From assembly GCF_018449655.1 (NCBI RefSeq), contig NZ_JAAVUX010000016.1, positions 56,393 to 120,392 on the forward strand: 64,000 nucleotides of DNA, given 5' to 3'. Origin of the DNA: Pseudomonas sp. dw_358. GTDB taxonomy: Bacteria > Pseudomonadota > Gammaproteobacteria > Pseudomonadales > Pseudomonadaceae. This document shows, in pieces, positions 36,201-43,903 of this stretch. Numbering within the stretch: the first letter of the stretch is position 1; every line of letters starts with the position of its first letter. Below the pieces are notes generated by a model that saw only the letters and a program-made list of their open reading frames with translations, searched no databases and had not been told where the DNA came from. The translations under genes and the position numbers were made by a program.

Positions 36201-36450
36201 ATTGGAAGCCGGCTACACCCGGTTCCGTCCGGTGTGCATGACCGCACTGGCGATGATCATCGGCATGCTGCCGCTGGCCATTTCCCAGGAGCAGAACGCA
36301 CCGCTGGGCCGTGCCGTGATCGGCGGCCTGATCCTCGCGACCACCGCCACGCTGCTGTTCGTCCCGGTGGTCTTCAGCCTTGTGCACGGTCGCAAAGAAG
36401 CACTCAGCACCGAAACCAACACCTCAATGGAAGAAAAACATGTCCTCTGA
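33217..36450 (+). CDS. RND efflux transporter permease
   Basis: Inner-membrane RND pump of 1077 residues with twelve transmembrane segments and two large periplasmic loops. The proton-relay aspartates are in ALAVGILVDDATVTIEN (about residue 410). The second half carries ICMGVATANSILVVSF, where the multidrug HAE pumps usually have a similar helix. It is closer to MdtB/hydrophobe exporters than to CzcA metal pumps, since the metal-relay pattern is lacking. It is the first gene of the operon and overlaps the fusion-protein gene by 11 bases. Confidence 0.92.
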   Translation: MLGLVKTALLKPYTFIVLAIFILIVGPMAAVKTPTDVFPNIGIPVVAVVWQYAGLSPNDMAGRVIYTYERSLSTTVNDIEHIESQSLPGMGIVKIFFQPGVDIRTANAQVTALSQTVLKQMPAGITPPLILNYSASTVPILQMAFSSPTLSEAKIRDLVQNNIRLPLTSIAGLSLPTPMGGKQRQITLDLDPQALAAKGLSAQDVGNALAAQDQIIPVGTAKLGTDEYTILLNNSPEVVDQLNNLPIKTVNGAVITIGQVAHVRDGSPPQTNIVRVDGRRAVMMPAMKNGNLSTIDIVNNVRNMFPRIYETLPPSLKTSFLGDASSFVKEAVGSVAREGIIAALLTSVMILMFLGSWRSTIIIAASIPLAVLSAITLLSITGQTLNVMTLGGLALAVGILVDDATVTIENINWHLEQGKQVKDAILDGAKQIVGPAFVSLLCICIVFVPMFMLNGIAGYLFRPMALAVIFAMASSFILSRTLVPTLAMFLLKPHVVEGGEGTHPENPLLNHHQGDQHRPKHNVVARGLIRFQRGFEARFDGIRDVYHGLLTLALGNRKKFLVGFLACVIASFALLPTLGEDFFPATDAGAMSIHVRLPLGTRIEESASAFDRIESRIREIVPPNELDTVIDNVGIPLSGIDMAYSASGTIGPEDGDISVALKPGHAPTADYVKRLREVLPESFPGTSFAFLPADISTQILNFGAPAPLDVKVSGPNDAENRKYVSMLMRRLQHVSGVADLRLQQPPGYPTLRVDVDRERAAGLGISERDVTNSMVASLAGTSQVAPTFWLNPSNGVSYSIVAATPQYRLDSLPELESLPVTGSAGQSVVLGGIATFHREQTPAVVTHYNITPTLDIYAAVQGRDLGSVAKDIQKAIDDTANLRPKGALITLHGQIDALHEAFSGLSIGLLGAVVLIYLLIVVNFQSWLDPFVIITALPAALAGIVWILFLTGTSLSVPALTGAILCMGVATANSILVVSFCRERLAEHGNALQSALEAGYTRFRPVCMTALAMIIGMLPLAISQEQNAPLGRAVIGGLILATTATLLFVPVVFSLVHGRKEALSTETNTSMEEKHVL

Positions 36451-37624
36451 AACCCTCCCTACCGGGCAACGCACTCCGTCGCGCAAGCGCCTCATGCTGC
36501 TGGGCGTCAGCGGGCTTACTCTGGCCGCCGTGCTGGTGGCCAGCGGGCTGGCGGTGCGCAGCCGCCAGGCCCACGCCGTGACCCATTGGACCGAATCGCA
36601 AGCCTTGCCCATCGTCAGCGTGTTCAAACCCAGCACCGACAACAAGGCCGGCGTCCTGACCTTGCCGGCGCACTTGCAGGCCTGGAGCCAGGCGGCCATC
36701 AATGCCCGGGTCAGCGGTTACCTGAAAGACTGGAAGACCGACATCGGCACCCACGTGGTCGCAGGGCAAGTACTGGCCCAGATCGACAGCCCGGACCTGG
36801 ACCAGCAACTGGCCCAGGCCCACGCTCGGCTGGTCCAGGAACAAGCGGATGCGCGCCTGGCCGAGACCAGCGCCACGCGCTGGCAGAACCTGCTGAACGG
36901 GCACTCGGTGTCGCGTCAGGAGGTGGACGAGAAATCGGCTGCCGCCGCCGCCGCCCGCGCCACCGTGGAAGCGGCCCAGGCCGACTACGCACGTTTGCTG
37001 GACTTGACCAACTACAAGACCCTGCGCGCCCCGTTCGACGGCACCGTCACCGCGCGCAACACCGACGTCGGCGCGCTGATCAAGGCCGACAGCGGCTCGG
37101 CCACCGAGCTGTTTACCGTGTCCGACACCCACCAATTGCGCCTGTACGTGCCGGTGCCGCAGAACTATGCCGCCGTGATCCACGCGGGCATGACGGTGAA
37201 ACTCACTGTGCCTGAGCACCCCGGCAAGCAGTACGAAGGGCAACTGGTGGGCAACTCCACCGCCGTGGATATGCGTTCCGGCACCCTGCTCGCGCAGTTT
37301 GTGGTGAAAAACCCGGACGACACCCTGATGCCTGGCGACTACGCCGAAGCCACCCTGTCGATCCCGCCAGGTGCTCAAGGTGTCAGCATCCCGTCCAGCG
37401 CCATGATCTTTCGGGCTCAAGGTACTCAAGTGGCGGTGATCGACAAGGACAATCACGTGCACCTGCGCGATATCCACATCTCCATGGACCTGGGCGCAAC
37501 GCTGTTCATCGATCAGGGCCTGACGGCGACCGACCGCGTGATCGACAACCCGCCTGATGCCCTGCGCGAAGGCGACCCGGTGAAACTGGCCGAAGCAGGA
37601 GGCCAGCATGCCCCTAAAGCTTAA
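36440..37624 (+). CDS. RND efflux periplasmic adaptor (membrane fusion protein)
   Basis: Adaptor of 394 residues. One N-terminal membrane anchor (LMLLGVSGLTLAAVLVASG) is followed by the split lipoyl domain (VSGYLKDWKTDIGTHVVAGQVLAQIDSP and the later LRAPFDGTVTARNTDVGALI), an alpha-hairpin in between (LAQAHARLVQEQADARLAE) and beta-barrel domains. It bridges the RND pump and the outer-membrane channel. The start is inside the pump gene and the end is inside the channel gene, so the three products are coupled. Confidence 0.92.
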   Translation: MSSETLPTGQRTPSRKRLMLLGVSGLTLAAVLVASGLAVRSRQAHAVTHWTESQALPIVSVFKPSTDNKAGVLTLPAHLQAWSQAAINARVSGYLKDWKTDIGTHVVAGQVLAQIDSPDLDQQLAQAHARLVQEQADARLAETSATRWQNLLNGHSVSRQEVDEKSAAAAAARATVEAAQADYARLLDLTNYKTLRAPFDGTVTARNTDVGALIKADSGSATELFTVSDTHQLRLYVPVPQNYAAVIHAGMTVKLTVPEHPGKQYEGQLVGNSTAVDMRSGTLLAQFVVKNPDDTLMPGDYAEATLSIPPGAQGVSIPSSAMIFRAQGTQVAVIDKDNHVHLRDIHISMDLGATLFIDQGLTATDRVIDNPPDALREGDPVKLAEAGGQHAPKA

Positions 37625-39014
37625 TCGTCTGACGTTGCTGCTGTTGCTGGGCCTGGAAGGTTGCTCGCTGGCCCCCACCTATCACACGCCGCCCATCGCC
37701 CTGCCCACGCACTTCGATCAGGGTGGGCCGTGGCAAGCGGCCCAGCCGGCGGACAAGCTGCCGACGAACTGGTGGACACTGTACAACGACCCACGGCTGA
37801 ACCAGCTGCAAGACCAGCTGACCCAGGCCAACCCGGACCTGGCCGCGGCCCTGGCGCATTTCGATGCGGCCCAAGCCTATGCCAGCCAGTTGCATGGCAG
37901 TGAAATGCCGCAGATCGGCGCCAGCGCCAGCACCATCCGCCAGCGCCAGTCGGACACCCGGCCGCTGCGCGGCACTGGCCAGACCGACGTCTACAACGCC
38001 AACACCCTGGGTTTCAACCTGGACTTCGACCTTGACCTGTGGGGGCGCCTGCGCAACCAGGCCGCGGCTGGCGATGCCCAGGCGCAGGCCTCCGGCGACG
38101 ACCTGGAAGTGGCACGCCTGAGCTTGCAGAAGCAGCTGACCGGGTTGTACCTGCAACTCAATGGTCTGGACGCCCAGCAGCGCATTCTCAAGGATTCGCT
38201 GGGCGACTATCAGCAGGCCTTGTCACTGACCAGCGACCGCTACAAGGGCCAGATCTCCAGCGAACTGGACCTGACCCGGGCGCAAAGCCAACTGGCCCAG
38301 GCCCAGGCGCAACTGGATGACGTGACCGCGCAACGCCACCTCACCGAGCACGCCATTGGTGAGCTGGTGGGCCAGCCGGCCTCGACCTTCCACCTCGCGG
38401 TGGTGGACGAGACCCTCAAGGTGCCCGCTGTCCCCGCCCAACTGCCAAGTATCCTGCTCCAGCGCCGTCCCGACATCGCCGCCGCCGAGCGCCGGGTGTT
38501 TGCCGCCAACGCCAACATCGGCGTGGCGAAAGCGGCCTTCTATCCAGACTTCAGCCTCAGCGGCATGATCGGCGGGCAGACGTCGGGTGTGGGCAGCGTG
38601 CTGGCGGCGAGCAACCGCCTCTGGGCCATCGGCCCGCTGGTCAACCTGCCGATCTTCACCGGCGGCCGGCTGGAAGGCGCCAAGCACCAGGCCATGGCCG
38701 AGTTCGACGAAGCCAGCGCCCATTACCGTGGGCAAGTGCTCAAGGCCGTGCGTGAAGTGGAGGACAACCTGTCGCAACTGAGCGACCTGGAACGCGAAGC
38801 CGCCGACCAGCAAGCCGCCGTGGACGCTGCGACCCAGAGCCAGACCCTGGCCATGAACAGCTACCAGGCGGGCGCCGTGAACTACCTGGATGTGGTCACC
38901 GCACAGACCGCGGCATTGAATGCGCAACGCTTGCTGCAGGACGTGCAGACCCGCCGCTTGCAGGCCAGTGCCGGGCTGGTGGTGGCGTTGGGTGGAGGGT
39001 GGTCGAGGAGTTGA
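37608..39014 (+). CDS. Outer-membrane efflux channel (NodT/OprM family lipoprotein)
   Basis: TolC-like channel of 468 residues. A lipoprotein signal with the cysteine in LEGCSLAP is followed by YHTPP, as in OprM-type proteins. Two structural repeats are seen; NWWTLYNDPRLNQL and ALAVA-like helices open the first, and FPANANIG-type FAANANIGVAKAAFYPDFSL opens the second. The protein forms the outer-membrane exit of the pump. It overlaps the adaptor gene by 17 bases. Confidence 0.93.
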   Translation: MPLKLNRLTLLLLLGLEGCSLAPTYHTPPIALPTHFDQGGPWQAAQPADKLPTNWWTLYNDPRLNQLQDQLTQANPDLAAALAHFDAAQAYASQLHGSEMPQIGASASTIRQRQSDTRPLRGTGQTDVYNANTLGFNLDFDLDLWGRLRNQAAAGDAQAQASGDDLEVARLSLQKQLTGLYLQLNGLDAQQRILKDSLGDYQQALSLTSDRYKGQISSELDLTRAQSQLAQAQAQLDDVTAQRHLTEHAIGELVGQPASTFHLAVVDETLKVPAVPAQLPSILLQRRPDIAAAERRVFAANANIGVAKAAFYPDFSLSGMIGGQTSGVGSVLAASNRLWAIGPLVNLPIFTGGRLEGAKHQAMAEFDEASAHYRGQVLKAVREVEDNLSQLSDLEREAADQQAAVDAATQSQTLAMNSYQAGAVNYLDVVTAQTAALNAQRLLQDVQTRRLQASAGLVVALGGGWSRS

Positions 39015-39025
39015 TATTCAAATCA

Positions 39026-39055
39026 CTGCAGGACCGAGCTTGCTCGGGCCTGCAG
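39026..39055. terminator. Long hairpin after the efflux operon
   Basis: CTGCAGGACCGAG, loop CTTG, CTCGGGCCTGCAG: thirteen positions with a single A/G mismatch. It begins twelve bases after the channel stop and ends 35 bases before the convergent binding-protein stop. There is no T-run, but position and stability suggest termination or 3'-end protection for one or both operons. Confidence 0.55.
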
Positions 39056-39090
39056 GGGGGCGTGATCAGGGCGCAATCATGAGCGAATGA

Positions 39091-40101
39091 TCAGCTCCCA
39101 TCCCCGCCGTGAGCCTCTTCAAAGAAATAATCCTTCCAGCTCCCCGCCTTGTTCTTCAACACGCCCAATTCCTGCAATTTCTCGGCATAGATGAAGGTGC
39201 GCTGGGGCACTACGGTGAAATCGATTTCGGGGTCCTTGACGATCTTCTCGACAAAATCCTCGCTCAACTTCGACTGCTCGACGCGGATATAGGTCTTGGC
39301 GGCTGCGGCCTTGTCGGCCTTGTCGGCCTTGATGATCTGCGCGGCTTCGGCCAGGGCGTCATAGAACGCCTTGTAGGTCTTGGGGTTGTCGTCGTGGAAT
39401 TTCTGCGTGGTGTAGAGCACGTTGAAGGTCGCCGGACCGCCGAGGATGTCATAGGAGCTGAGCACCTTGTGCACCTTGGGGTTTTCCAGTTCCTGGTACT
39501 GGAACGGCGGGCTGGAGAAATGCGCGTTGATTTCCGAACCGCCGGCAATCAATGCCGACGCCGCGTCCGGGTGCGGCAGGCTCACCGAGTAGTCGTCGAA
39601 GCGCTTGAACTGATCGTTGCCGAACTCCTTGGCGGTCTCGATCTGCAAGGTCCGTGACTGGAACCCCACCCCTGCGGCCGGCACCGCAATGCGGTCGGCC
39701 GGGGTGAAGTCCTTGAGGGTCTTGACCTCGGGCTTGTTGCTCAACAGGTAGTTGGGCATCGAGCCCAGAGACGCAATGGCCTTGACGTTCTGCCGGCCCT
39801 TGGTGCGGTCCCACAGGGTCAACATGGGCGGCACGCCGGCCGAGACCACGTCGAGGGCGCCGGCCAGCAGCGCTTCGTTCATGGCGGTGGCGCCGGAGAT
39901 GCTGTTCCAGTCCACCTTGATGTCAAGCCCTTCGGCCAGGCCGTGTTTCTCGATCAGGTGCTGGTCGCGCACCACGTCAAGAATCAGGTAGCCGATACCG
40001 AACTGCTGAGCGATGCTGATCTTGCCTTCGGCCTGGGCACCGGTGCCGATGACGGCGGCCACCAGACCGGCGAGCAGAGAGAGTTTGGGTACTTTCAACA
40101 T
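39091..40101 (-). CDS. ABC transporter substrate-binding protein, taurine/sulfonate (NMT1) type
   Basis: Periplasmic binding protein of 336 residues. The signal is LSLLAGLVAAVIGTGAQA, then the TauA/SsuA/NMT1 fold (GISIAQQFGIGY-like start, DWNSISGATAMNEALLAGALDV, SAGVPPMLTLWDR). It is the last gene of a TauD-like dioxygenase, ATPase, permease, binding protein operon. The ligand is probably an organosulfonate or another small anionic compound; the residues do not fix which one. Its ribosome site lies in a possible RNA stem, described separately. Confidence 0.9.
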   Translation of the reverse strand: MLKVPKLSLLAGLVAAVIGTGAQAEGKISIAQQFGIGYLILDVVRDQHLIEKHGLAEGLDIKVDWNSISGATAMNEALLAGALDVVSAGVPPMLTLWDRTKGRQNVKAIASLGSMPNYLLSNKPEVKTLKDFTPADRIAVPAAGVGFQSRTLQIETAKEFGNDQFKRFDDYSVSLPHPDAASALIAGGSEINAHFSSPPFQYQELENPKVHKVLSSYDILGGPATFNVLYTTQKFHDDNPKTYKAFYDALAEAAQIIKADKADKAAAAKTYIRVEQSKLSEDFVEKIVKDPEIDFTVVPQRTFIYAEKLQELGVLKNKAGSWKDYFFEEAHGGDGS

Positions 40102-40104
40102 GAT

Positions 40105-40166
40105 CTTTCTCGATATTATTCAGTTAGTTATGAACGGTATTTAATGTTGTTTAAAATTCGAGAAAG
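40105..40166 (-). promoter_or_regulatory. Inverted repeat that pairs the ribosome site of the binding-protein gene
   Basis: On the minus-strand mRNA CTTTCTCGA begins three bases after the permease stop, and TCGAGAAAG ends three bases before the ATG of the binding-protein gene. The nine-base stem contains the likely ribosome site GAG. A ribosome finishing the permease would melt it, so it may couple the two genes. Confidence 0.45.
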
Positions 40167-40168
40167 AC

Positions 40169-41026
40169 TCAGCGCAGCATGCCCCAGCGCTTGATGGTCA
40201 CACGTTCGATGGTGGCGAACAGCAGATTCTCCACCAGCAAGCCGATGATGATCACCGCCGCCAACCCGGCAAACACCTTGTCGGTGTACAGCTCGTTGCG
40301 GTTCTGGAAAATATACCAGCCCAGCCCGCCTTTGCCCGACGAGGCGCCGAACACCAGTTCGGCGGCAATCAACGTGCGCCACGCAAAAGCCCAGCCGATT
40401 TTCAGGCCGGCCAGAATCGACGGCAGCGCCGCCGGAATCAGGATGTACCAGACGAAACGCAGGCCGCGCAGGCCATAGTTGCGCCCGGCCATGCGCTGGG
40501 TCTCCGACACGGCGAGAAAACCCGAGTAAGTGTTCAAGGCCAAGGCCCACAGCACCGAATGCACCAGCACGAAGATCAGGCTGTTGTCGCCCAACCCGAA
40601 CCACAGCAAGGACAGCGGCAGCAGGGCGATGGCCGGCAGCGGGTTGAACATGGCGGTCAGGGTGCTCAGCAGGTCGCGGCCCAGCTGGGTGGACACGGCA
40701 AGCGTGGTCAAGCCGAACGCCAGCACGATGCCGATCAGGTAACCCTTGATCAGTACCGTCAGGGAGATCCAGACCTTGGTCAGCAATTCGCCGCTGGCGA
40801 TGCCGTCGATGAAGGCGTGGGCGGTTTCCAGGAAGCTGGGCAGCAGCAGGTCATTGTTCTGGATGCGCGCGGCCACCTCCCAGAGCACGGCGAGCACGAT
40901 GAGGATCATGCTCTTGCGTATCCAGCCCTGCTGCCAGATGCGCTGGCGCAGCGACAAGCTGCGCGCCAGCTCTGATTGGGTGAAGGGCTCCAGGGCCACT
41001 TCGTATTCTTTGCGGAGGGTGTTCAT
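40169..41026 (-). CDS. ABC transporter permease, SsuC/TauC family
   Basis: Inner-membrane permease of 285 residues with about six hydrophobic segments. The EAA loop and its context are seen near RMAGRNYGLRGLRFVWYILIPAALPSILAGL. An N-terminal cytoplasmic stretch (MNTLRKEYEVALEPF) precedes the first segment, as in SsuC/TauC proteins. GGGGAGA lies seven bases before the ATG at 41026; the frame extends upstream into the large hairpin, but no ribosome site is there. Confidence 0.9.
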   Translation of the reverse strand: MNTLRKEYEVALEPFTQSELARSLSLRQRIWQQGWIRKSMILIVLAVLWEVAARIQNNDLLLPSFLETAHAFIDGIASGELLTKVWISLTVLIKGYLIGIVLAFGLTTLAVSTQLGRDLLSTLTAMFNPLPAIALLPLSLLWFGLGDNSLIFVLVHSVLWALALNTYSGFLAVSETQRMAGRNYGLRGLRFVWYILIPAALPSILAGLKIGWAFAWRTLIAAELVFGASSGKGGLGWYIFQNRNELYTDKVFAGLAAVIIIGLLVENLLFATIERVTIKRWGMLR

Positions 41027-41044
41027 GTAGGTTCTCCCCGGCGC

Positions 41045-41100
41045 TGCAGGACCCCGCTGACTCGGGAACGTCGCCGTTCCCGAGTCAGCGGGGTCCTGCA
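41045..41100. repeat. Perfect 26-base inverted repeat inside the sulfonate operon
   Basis: Arm 41045-41070 (TGCAGGACCCCGCTGACTCG then GGAACG), four-base loop TCGC, and an exactly complementary arm 41075-41100. It fills the 86-base gap between the ATPase stop and the permease start. No T-run follows on the minus strand. Such a stem would block 3'-exonucleases and could give uneven subunit levels. Confidence 0.85.
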
Positions 41101-41112
41101 CGCTCGGTGTGC

Positions 41113-41994
41113 TTAGTAAGCGATGCGAATGCTGCCGAAATCCACGGGTTTTTCCTCGACCGGGGCGTCGCCTTCGTCGAACAACAACCGATGGATGCGC
41201 TGGGCACTGGCCTGAAATTGCGCGCCGCCCAGGCTCTTGAGGTCGTATTGGTGGCTGTTGATTTCCGCGCGCACGCGCCCCGGATGTGGCGACAACAGCA
41301 GGATGCGGTTGCCCACCACCAGCGCTTCTTCGATGGAGTGCGTGACGAACAGCAGGGTGAAGCGCACTTCATCCCACAGTTCCAGCAACTCCTCTTGCAT
41401 CTTGCGCCGGGTCAGGGCGTCGAGGGCGGCGAACGGCTCGTCCATCAACAGGATCCTGGGCTGCATGGCCAGTGCGCGGGCGATCGCCACCCGCGCCTTC
41501 ATGCCACCGGACAAAGTATGGGGGTAGGCCTTGGCAAAAGCGCTCAAGCCGACTTTGTCCAGGTAATGCCGCGCCCGCTCCTCGGCCTCAGGACGCTTGA
41601 GAGTGCGCGAGGCCAGCAGCGGGAACATGACGTTTTCCAGTACGGTCTTCCAGGCCGGCAGTTGGTCGAACTCCTGAAACACCACTATGCGGTCCGGGCC
41701 AGGCTCGTTGATCAACTGACCGCCCAGGCGCATTTCCCCGGCGCTGGGCTTGATGAAGCCGGCCACAGCCTTAAGCAGGGTCGACTTGCCGCAGCCCGAG
41801 GGGCCGAGCAGGACGAAACGGTCGGAACGGTCCACCTCGAAACTGACCTGATGGGTCGCCCGCACCACGCGCTCGGGGGTGCGGTATTCGAGGCTGACGT
41901 TCTGGACTTGCAACAGGGCATCCGCGGTTGGCGGTGAGTCCTGCGGTGTAGTCAGGGGCTGGCTGGCCGTGTGGCCTTGCACAACAGCGTTCAT
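41113..41994 (-). CDS. ABC transporter ATP-binding protein, TauB/SsuB family
   Basis: ATPase of 293 residues. The Walker A motif is LLGPSGCGKSTLL, the Q-loop is VVFQEFDQLPAW, the signature is LSGGMKARVAIARAL, the Walker B motif is ILLMDEPFAALD and the switch His is in FVTHSIEEAL. GAGGAG lies six bases before the ATG at 41994; an upstream ATG pair at 42018-42021 would overlap the dioxygenase stop and lacks a site. It energises the adjacent sulfonate-type permease. The gene is eleven bases after the dioxygenase gene. Confidence 0.93.
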   Translation of the reverse strand: MNAVVQGHTASQPLTTPQDSPPTADALLQVQNVSLEYRTPERVVRATHQVSFEVDRSDRFVLLGPSGCGKSTLLKAVAGFIKPSAGEMRLGGQLINEPGPDRIVVFQEFDQLPAWKTVLENVMFPLLASRTLKRPEAEERARHYLDKVGLSAFAKAYPHTLSGGMKARVAIARALAMQPRILLMDEPFAALDALTRRKMQEELLELWDEVRFTLLFVTHSIEEALVVGNRILLLSPHPGRVRAEINSHQYDLKSLGGAQFQASAQRIHRLLFDEGDAPVEEKPVDFGSIRIAY

Positions 41995-42004
41995 TGCACA
42001 CTCC

Positions 42005-42889
42005 TCAAAACGGCGCATCACCCTGAATGGTGGTGCGGTGCAGCTTGCGACGCAGGTGGTCCGGACAGCCGGCCGCCAAGTGAATCAGCGAACGGTTGTC
42101 CCAGAAGACCATGTCATGGGCTTGCCATTGATGGCGATGGACGTTTTCCGGCAACACGCTGTGGGCATGGATCTGTGCCAGCAGGTCGCGACTTTCGTCT
42201 TCCGGCAGGCCGACGATGTGGGTGGTAAAGCCTTCGCTGACGAACAGCGCCTTGCGGCCGTTTTCCGGGTGGGTGCGCACCACCGGGTGGGTCACGGTGA
42301 CCACTTGGGCCAGTTGCTCGGCGGTCAGGTTGGGGCGCCAGTTGACGGCCGCCTGAGTGTCGCTGTAGCGCGCGGTATAGGAATGCACCGACTGCTTGCC
42401 TTCGACCGCTGCACGCAGGTGCGCGGGCAGGGTGTCCCAGGCCCTGTGCATGTCGGCGAACAGGGTGTCTCCGCCTTCGCTCGGCAGCTCCTGGGCATAG
42501 AGCATCGAGCCCAGGCTGGGCAGCTCTTTATAGGACAGGTCCGAATGCCAGTATTTGCCGGCATCGCCCAGACCGACCGGCTGGCCGTTCTCGACGATGT
42601 TGGAGACGATGAGAATTTCCGGGTGGCCGGCCAGCAGGAATTGCTTGAGCACGTGGATCTGCAGCACGCCGAAGCGGCGGCTGAAGTCGATCTGCTGTTG
42701 CGGGGTGATGTGCTGGTCGCGGAACACCACCAGATGATGGTCCAGGTGCGCCCGGTGCACGCGGGCGAAATCGGCGTCGTTGAGCGGCTGGCTCAAGTCC
42801 AGTCCGACGATCTCGGCCCCTACCAGGCCCTGGAGCGGGCGCACGTCGAAGGACTGGGAAGCTGGCTGGGCAAGGGAAGTGGCAGGCAT
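42005..42889 (-). CDS. TauD/TfdA family 2-oxoglutarate-dependent dioxygenase
   Basis: Fe(II)/2-oxoglutarate dioxygenase of 294 residues. The metal ligands H115 and D117 are in YWHSDLSY and the distal His in the C-terminal LHRTTIQGD, with the arginine for oxoglutarate just after RRK. TauD relatives hydroxylate taurine, alkylsulfonates, alkylsulfates or phenoxyacetates, releasing sulfite, sulfate or phenol. As leader of an operon with a TauABC-like importer it probably desulfonates the imported compound. Confidence 0.92.
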   Translation of the reverse strand: MPATSLAQPASQSFDVRPLQGLVGAEIVGLDLSQPLNDADFARVHRAHLDHHLVVFRDQHITPQQQIDFSRRFGVLQIHVLKQFLLAGHPEILIVSNIVENGQPVGLGDAGKYWHSDLSYKELPSLGSMLYAQELPSEGGDTLFADMHRAWDTLPAHLRAAVEGKQSVHSYTARYSDTQAAVNWRPNLTAEQLAQVVTVTHPVVRTHPENGRKALFVSEGFTTHIVGLPEDESRDLLAQIHAHSVLPENVHRHQWQAHDMVFWDNRSLIHLAAGCPDHLRRKLHRTTIQGDAPF

Positions 42890-42940
42890 ATCGGCTCCGA
42901 CTCTGGCTATGGAGTACGAGGGGGGTAATGGCGCGGACTG

Positions 42941-42974
42941 TAACGATATAAGACGAAGAATTTAAATATCGTTA
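42941..42974. promoter_or_regulatory. Candidate operator upstream of the TauD-like gene
   Basis: TAACGATAT (42941-42949) and ATATCGTTA (42966-42974) form a perfect nine-base dyad with a sixteen-base A/T-rich spacer, 52 bases upstream of the dioxygenase ATG. The layout fits a site for a dimeric activator or repressor; the binding protein is unknown. Confidence 0.45.
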
Positions 42975-43166
42975 TGGCATATGGTTAGTACTGAAACAAT
43001 TGCCGGGCAAGCAGTGCCCGCGCCGGCGCAATGAAACCGGTTTCAATTTGTTACATAAATCGCTACATTGCCCCGCCCTAGTGGCATTTCGTCACACCCC
43101 ACTATGCTCCACTCGAAAATTTCGTTTCAGCCATAACCCGGCGCACCGCCCGATCAGGAACCGCCC

Positions 43167-43901
43167 ATGTCCGAATCCGACCAAGACAACCCGCGCCGTG
43201 ACTTTCTGCGCAAGACCCTGACCCTTATTCCCGTGGTCACGGTAGCCAGTACCAGCCTGGGCATGAGCGCCCTGTCGGCGCCGGCTGCCCAGGCCGCGCC
43301 CGTGCCGAAGAATCCGCCGAGCGATAACTACCACCCCACCTGGTTCACCGCCGAGGAATGGGCGTTCGTGCAGGCGGCGGTCGCGCGCTTGATTCCGGCC
43401 GACGATTTGGGCCCGGGAGCGCTGGAAGCCGGCGCTGCCGAGTACATCGACCGGCAGATGAACACCCCGTACGCCACTGGAGCCCAGTGGTACATGCAAG
43501 GCCCGTTCGCCACCGACGCCAAGCCGGAGATGGGTTATCAGCTGCAACTCTCGGTGCAGCAGATTTATCGTCTGGGCATCGCCGCACTGAATGCACAGTG
43601 CATAGCCCAGTCGGGCAAAGTCTTTGCTGACCAGGACATCGCGACCCGCGACCATATTCTCGGGGAATTGGAGGCTGGCAAGCGGCATCTGGACAGCGTC
43701 CCGGACAACGCCTTCTTCTCCCTGCTGCTGCAGAACACCAAGGAAGGGTTTTTCTGCGACCCCATCCATGGCGGCAACAAGAACATGGTCGGCTGGACCC
43801 AGATCGGCTTCCCTGGCGCACGCGCCGACTTCATGGACTGGGTGGAACGCGACGAAGCGTACCCCTTCCCGGCCGTGTCCATTCGTGGCGAGAGAGCTTG
43901 A
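43167..43901 (+). CDS. Gluconate 2-dehydrogenase-type gamma subunit (subunit 3 family)
   Basis: Small subunit of a periplasmic flavin dehydrogenase complex, 244 residues. The twin-arginine signal is NPRRDFLRKTLTLIPVV, which exports the folded catalytic subunit together with this one by hitchhiking. The mature domain has TWFTAEEWAFVQAAVARLIPAD and GGNKNMVGWTQIGFPGAR, conserved in the family. The catalytic subunit starts three bases after the stop. Confidence 0.92.
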   Translation: MSESDQDNPRRDFLRKTLTLIPVVTVASTSLGMSALSAPAAQAAPVPKNPPSDNYHPTWFTAEEWAFVQAAVARLIPADDLGPGALEAGAAEYIDRQMNTPYATGAQWYMQGPFATDAKPEMGYQLQLSVQQIYRLGIAALNAQCIAQSGKVFADQDIATRDHILGELEAGKRHLDSVPDNAFFSLLLQNTKEGFFCDPIHGGNKNMVGWTQIGFPGARADFMDWVERDEAYPFPAVSIRGERA

Positions 43902-43903
43902 GC

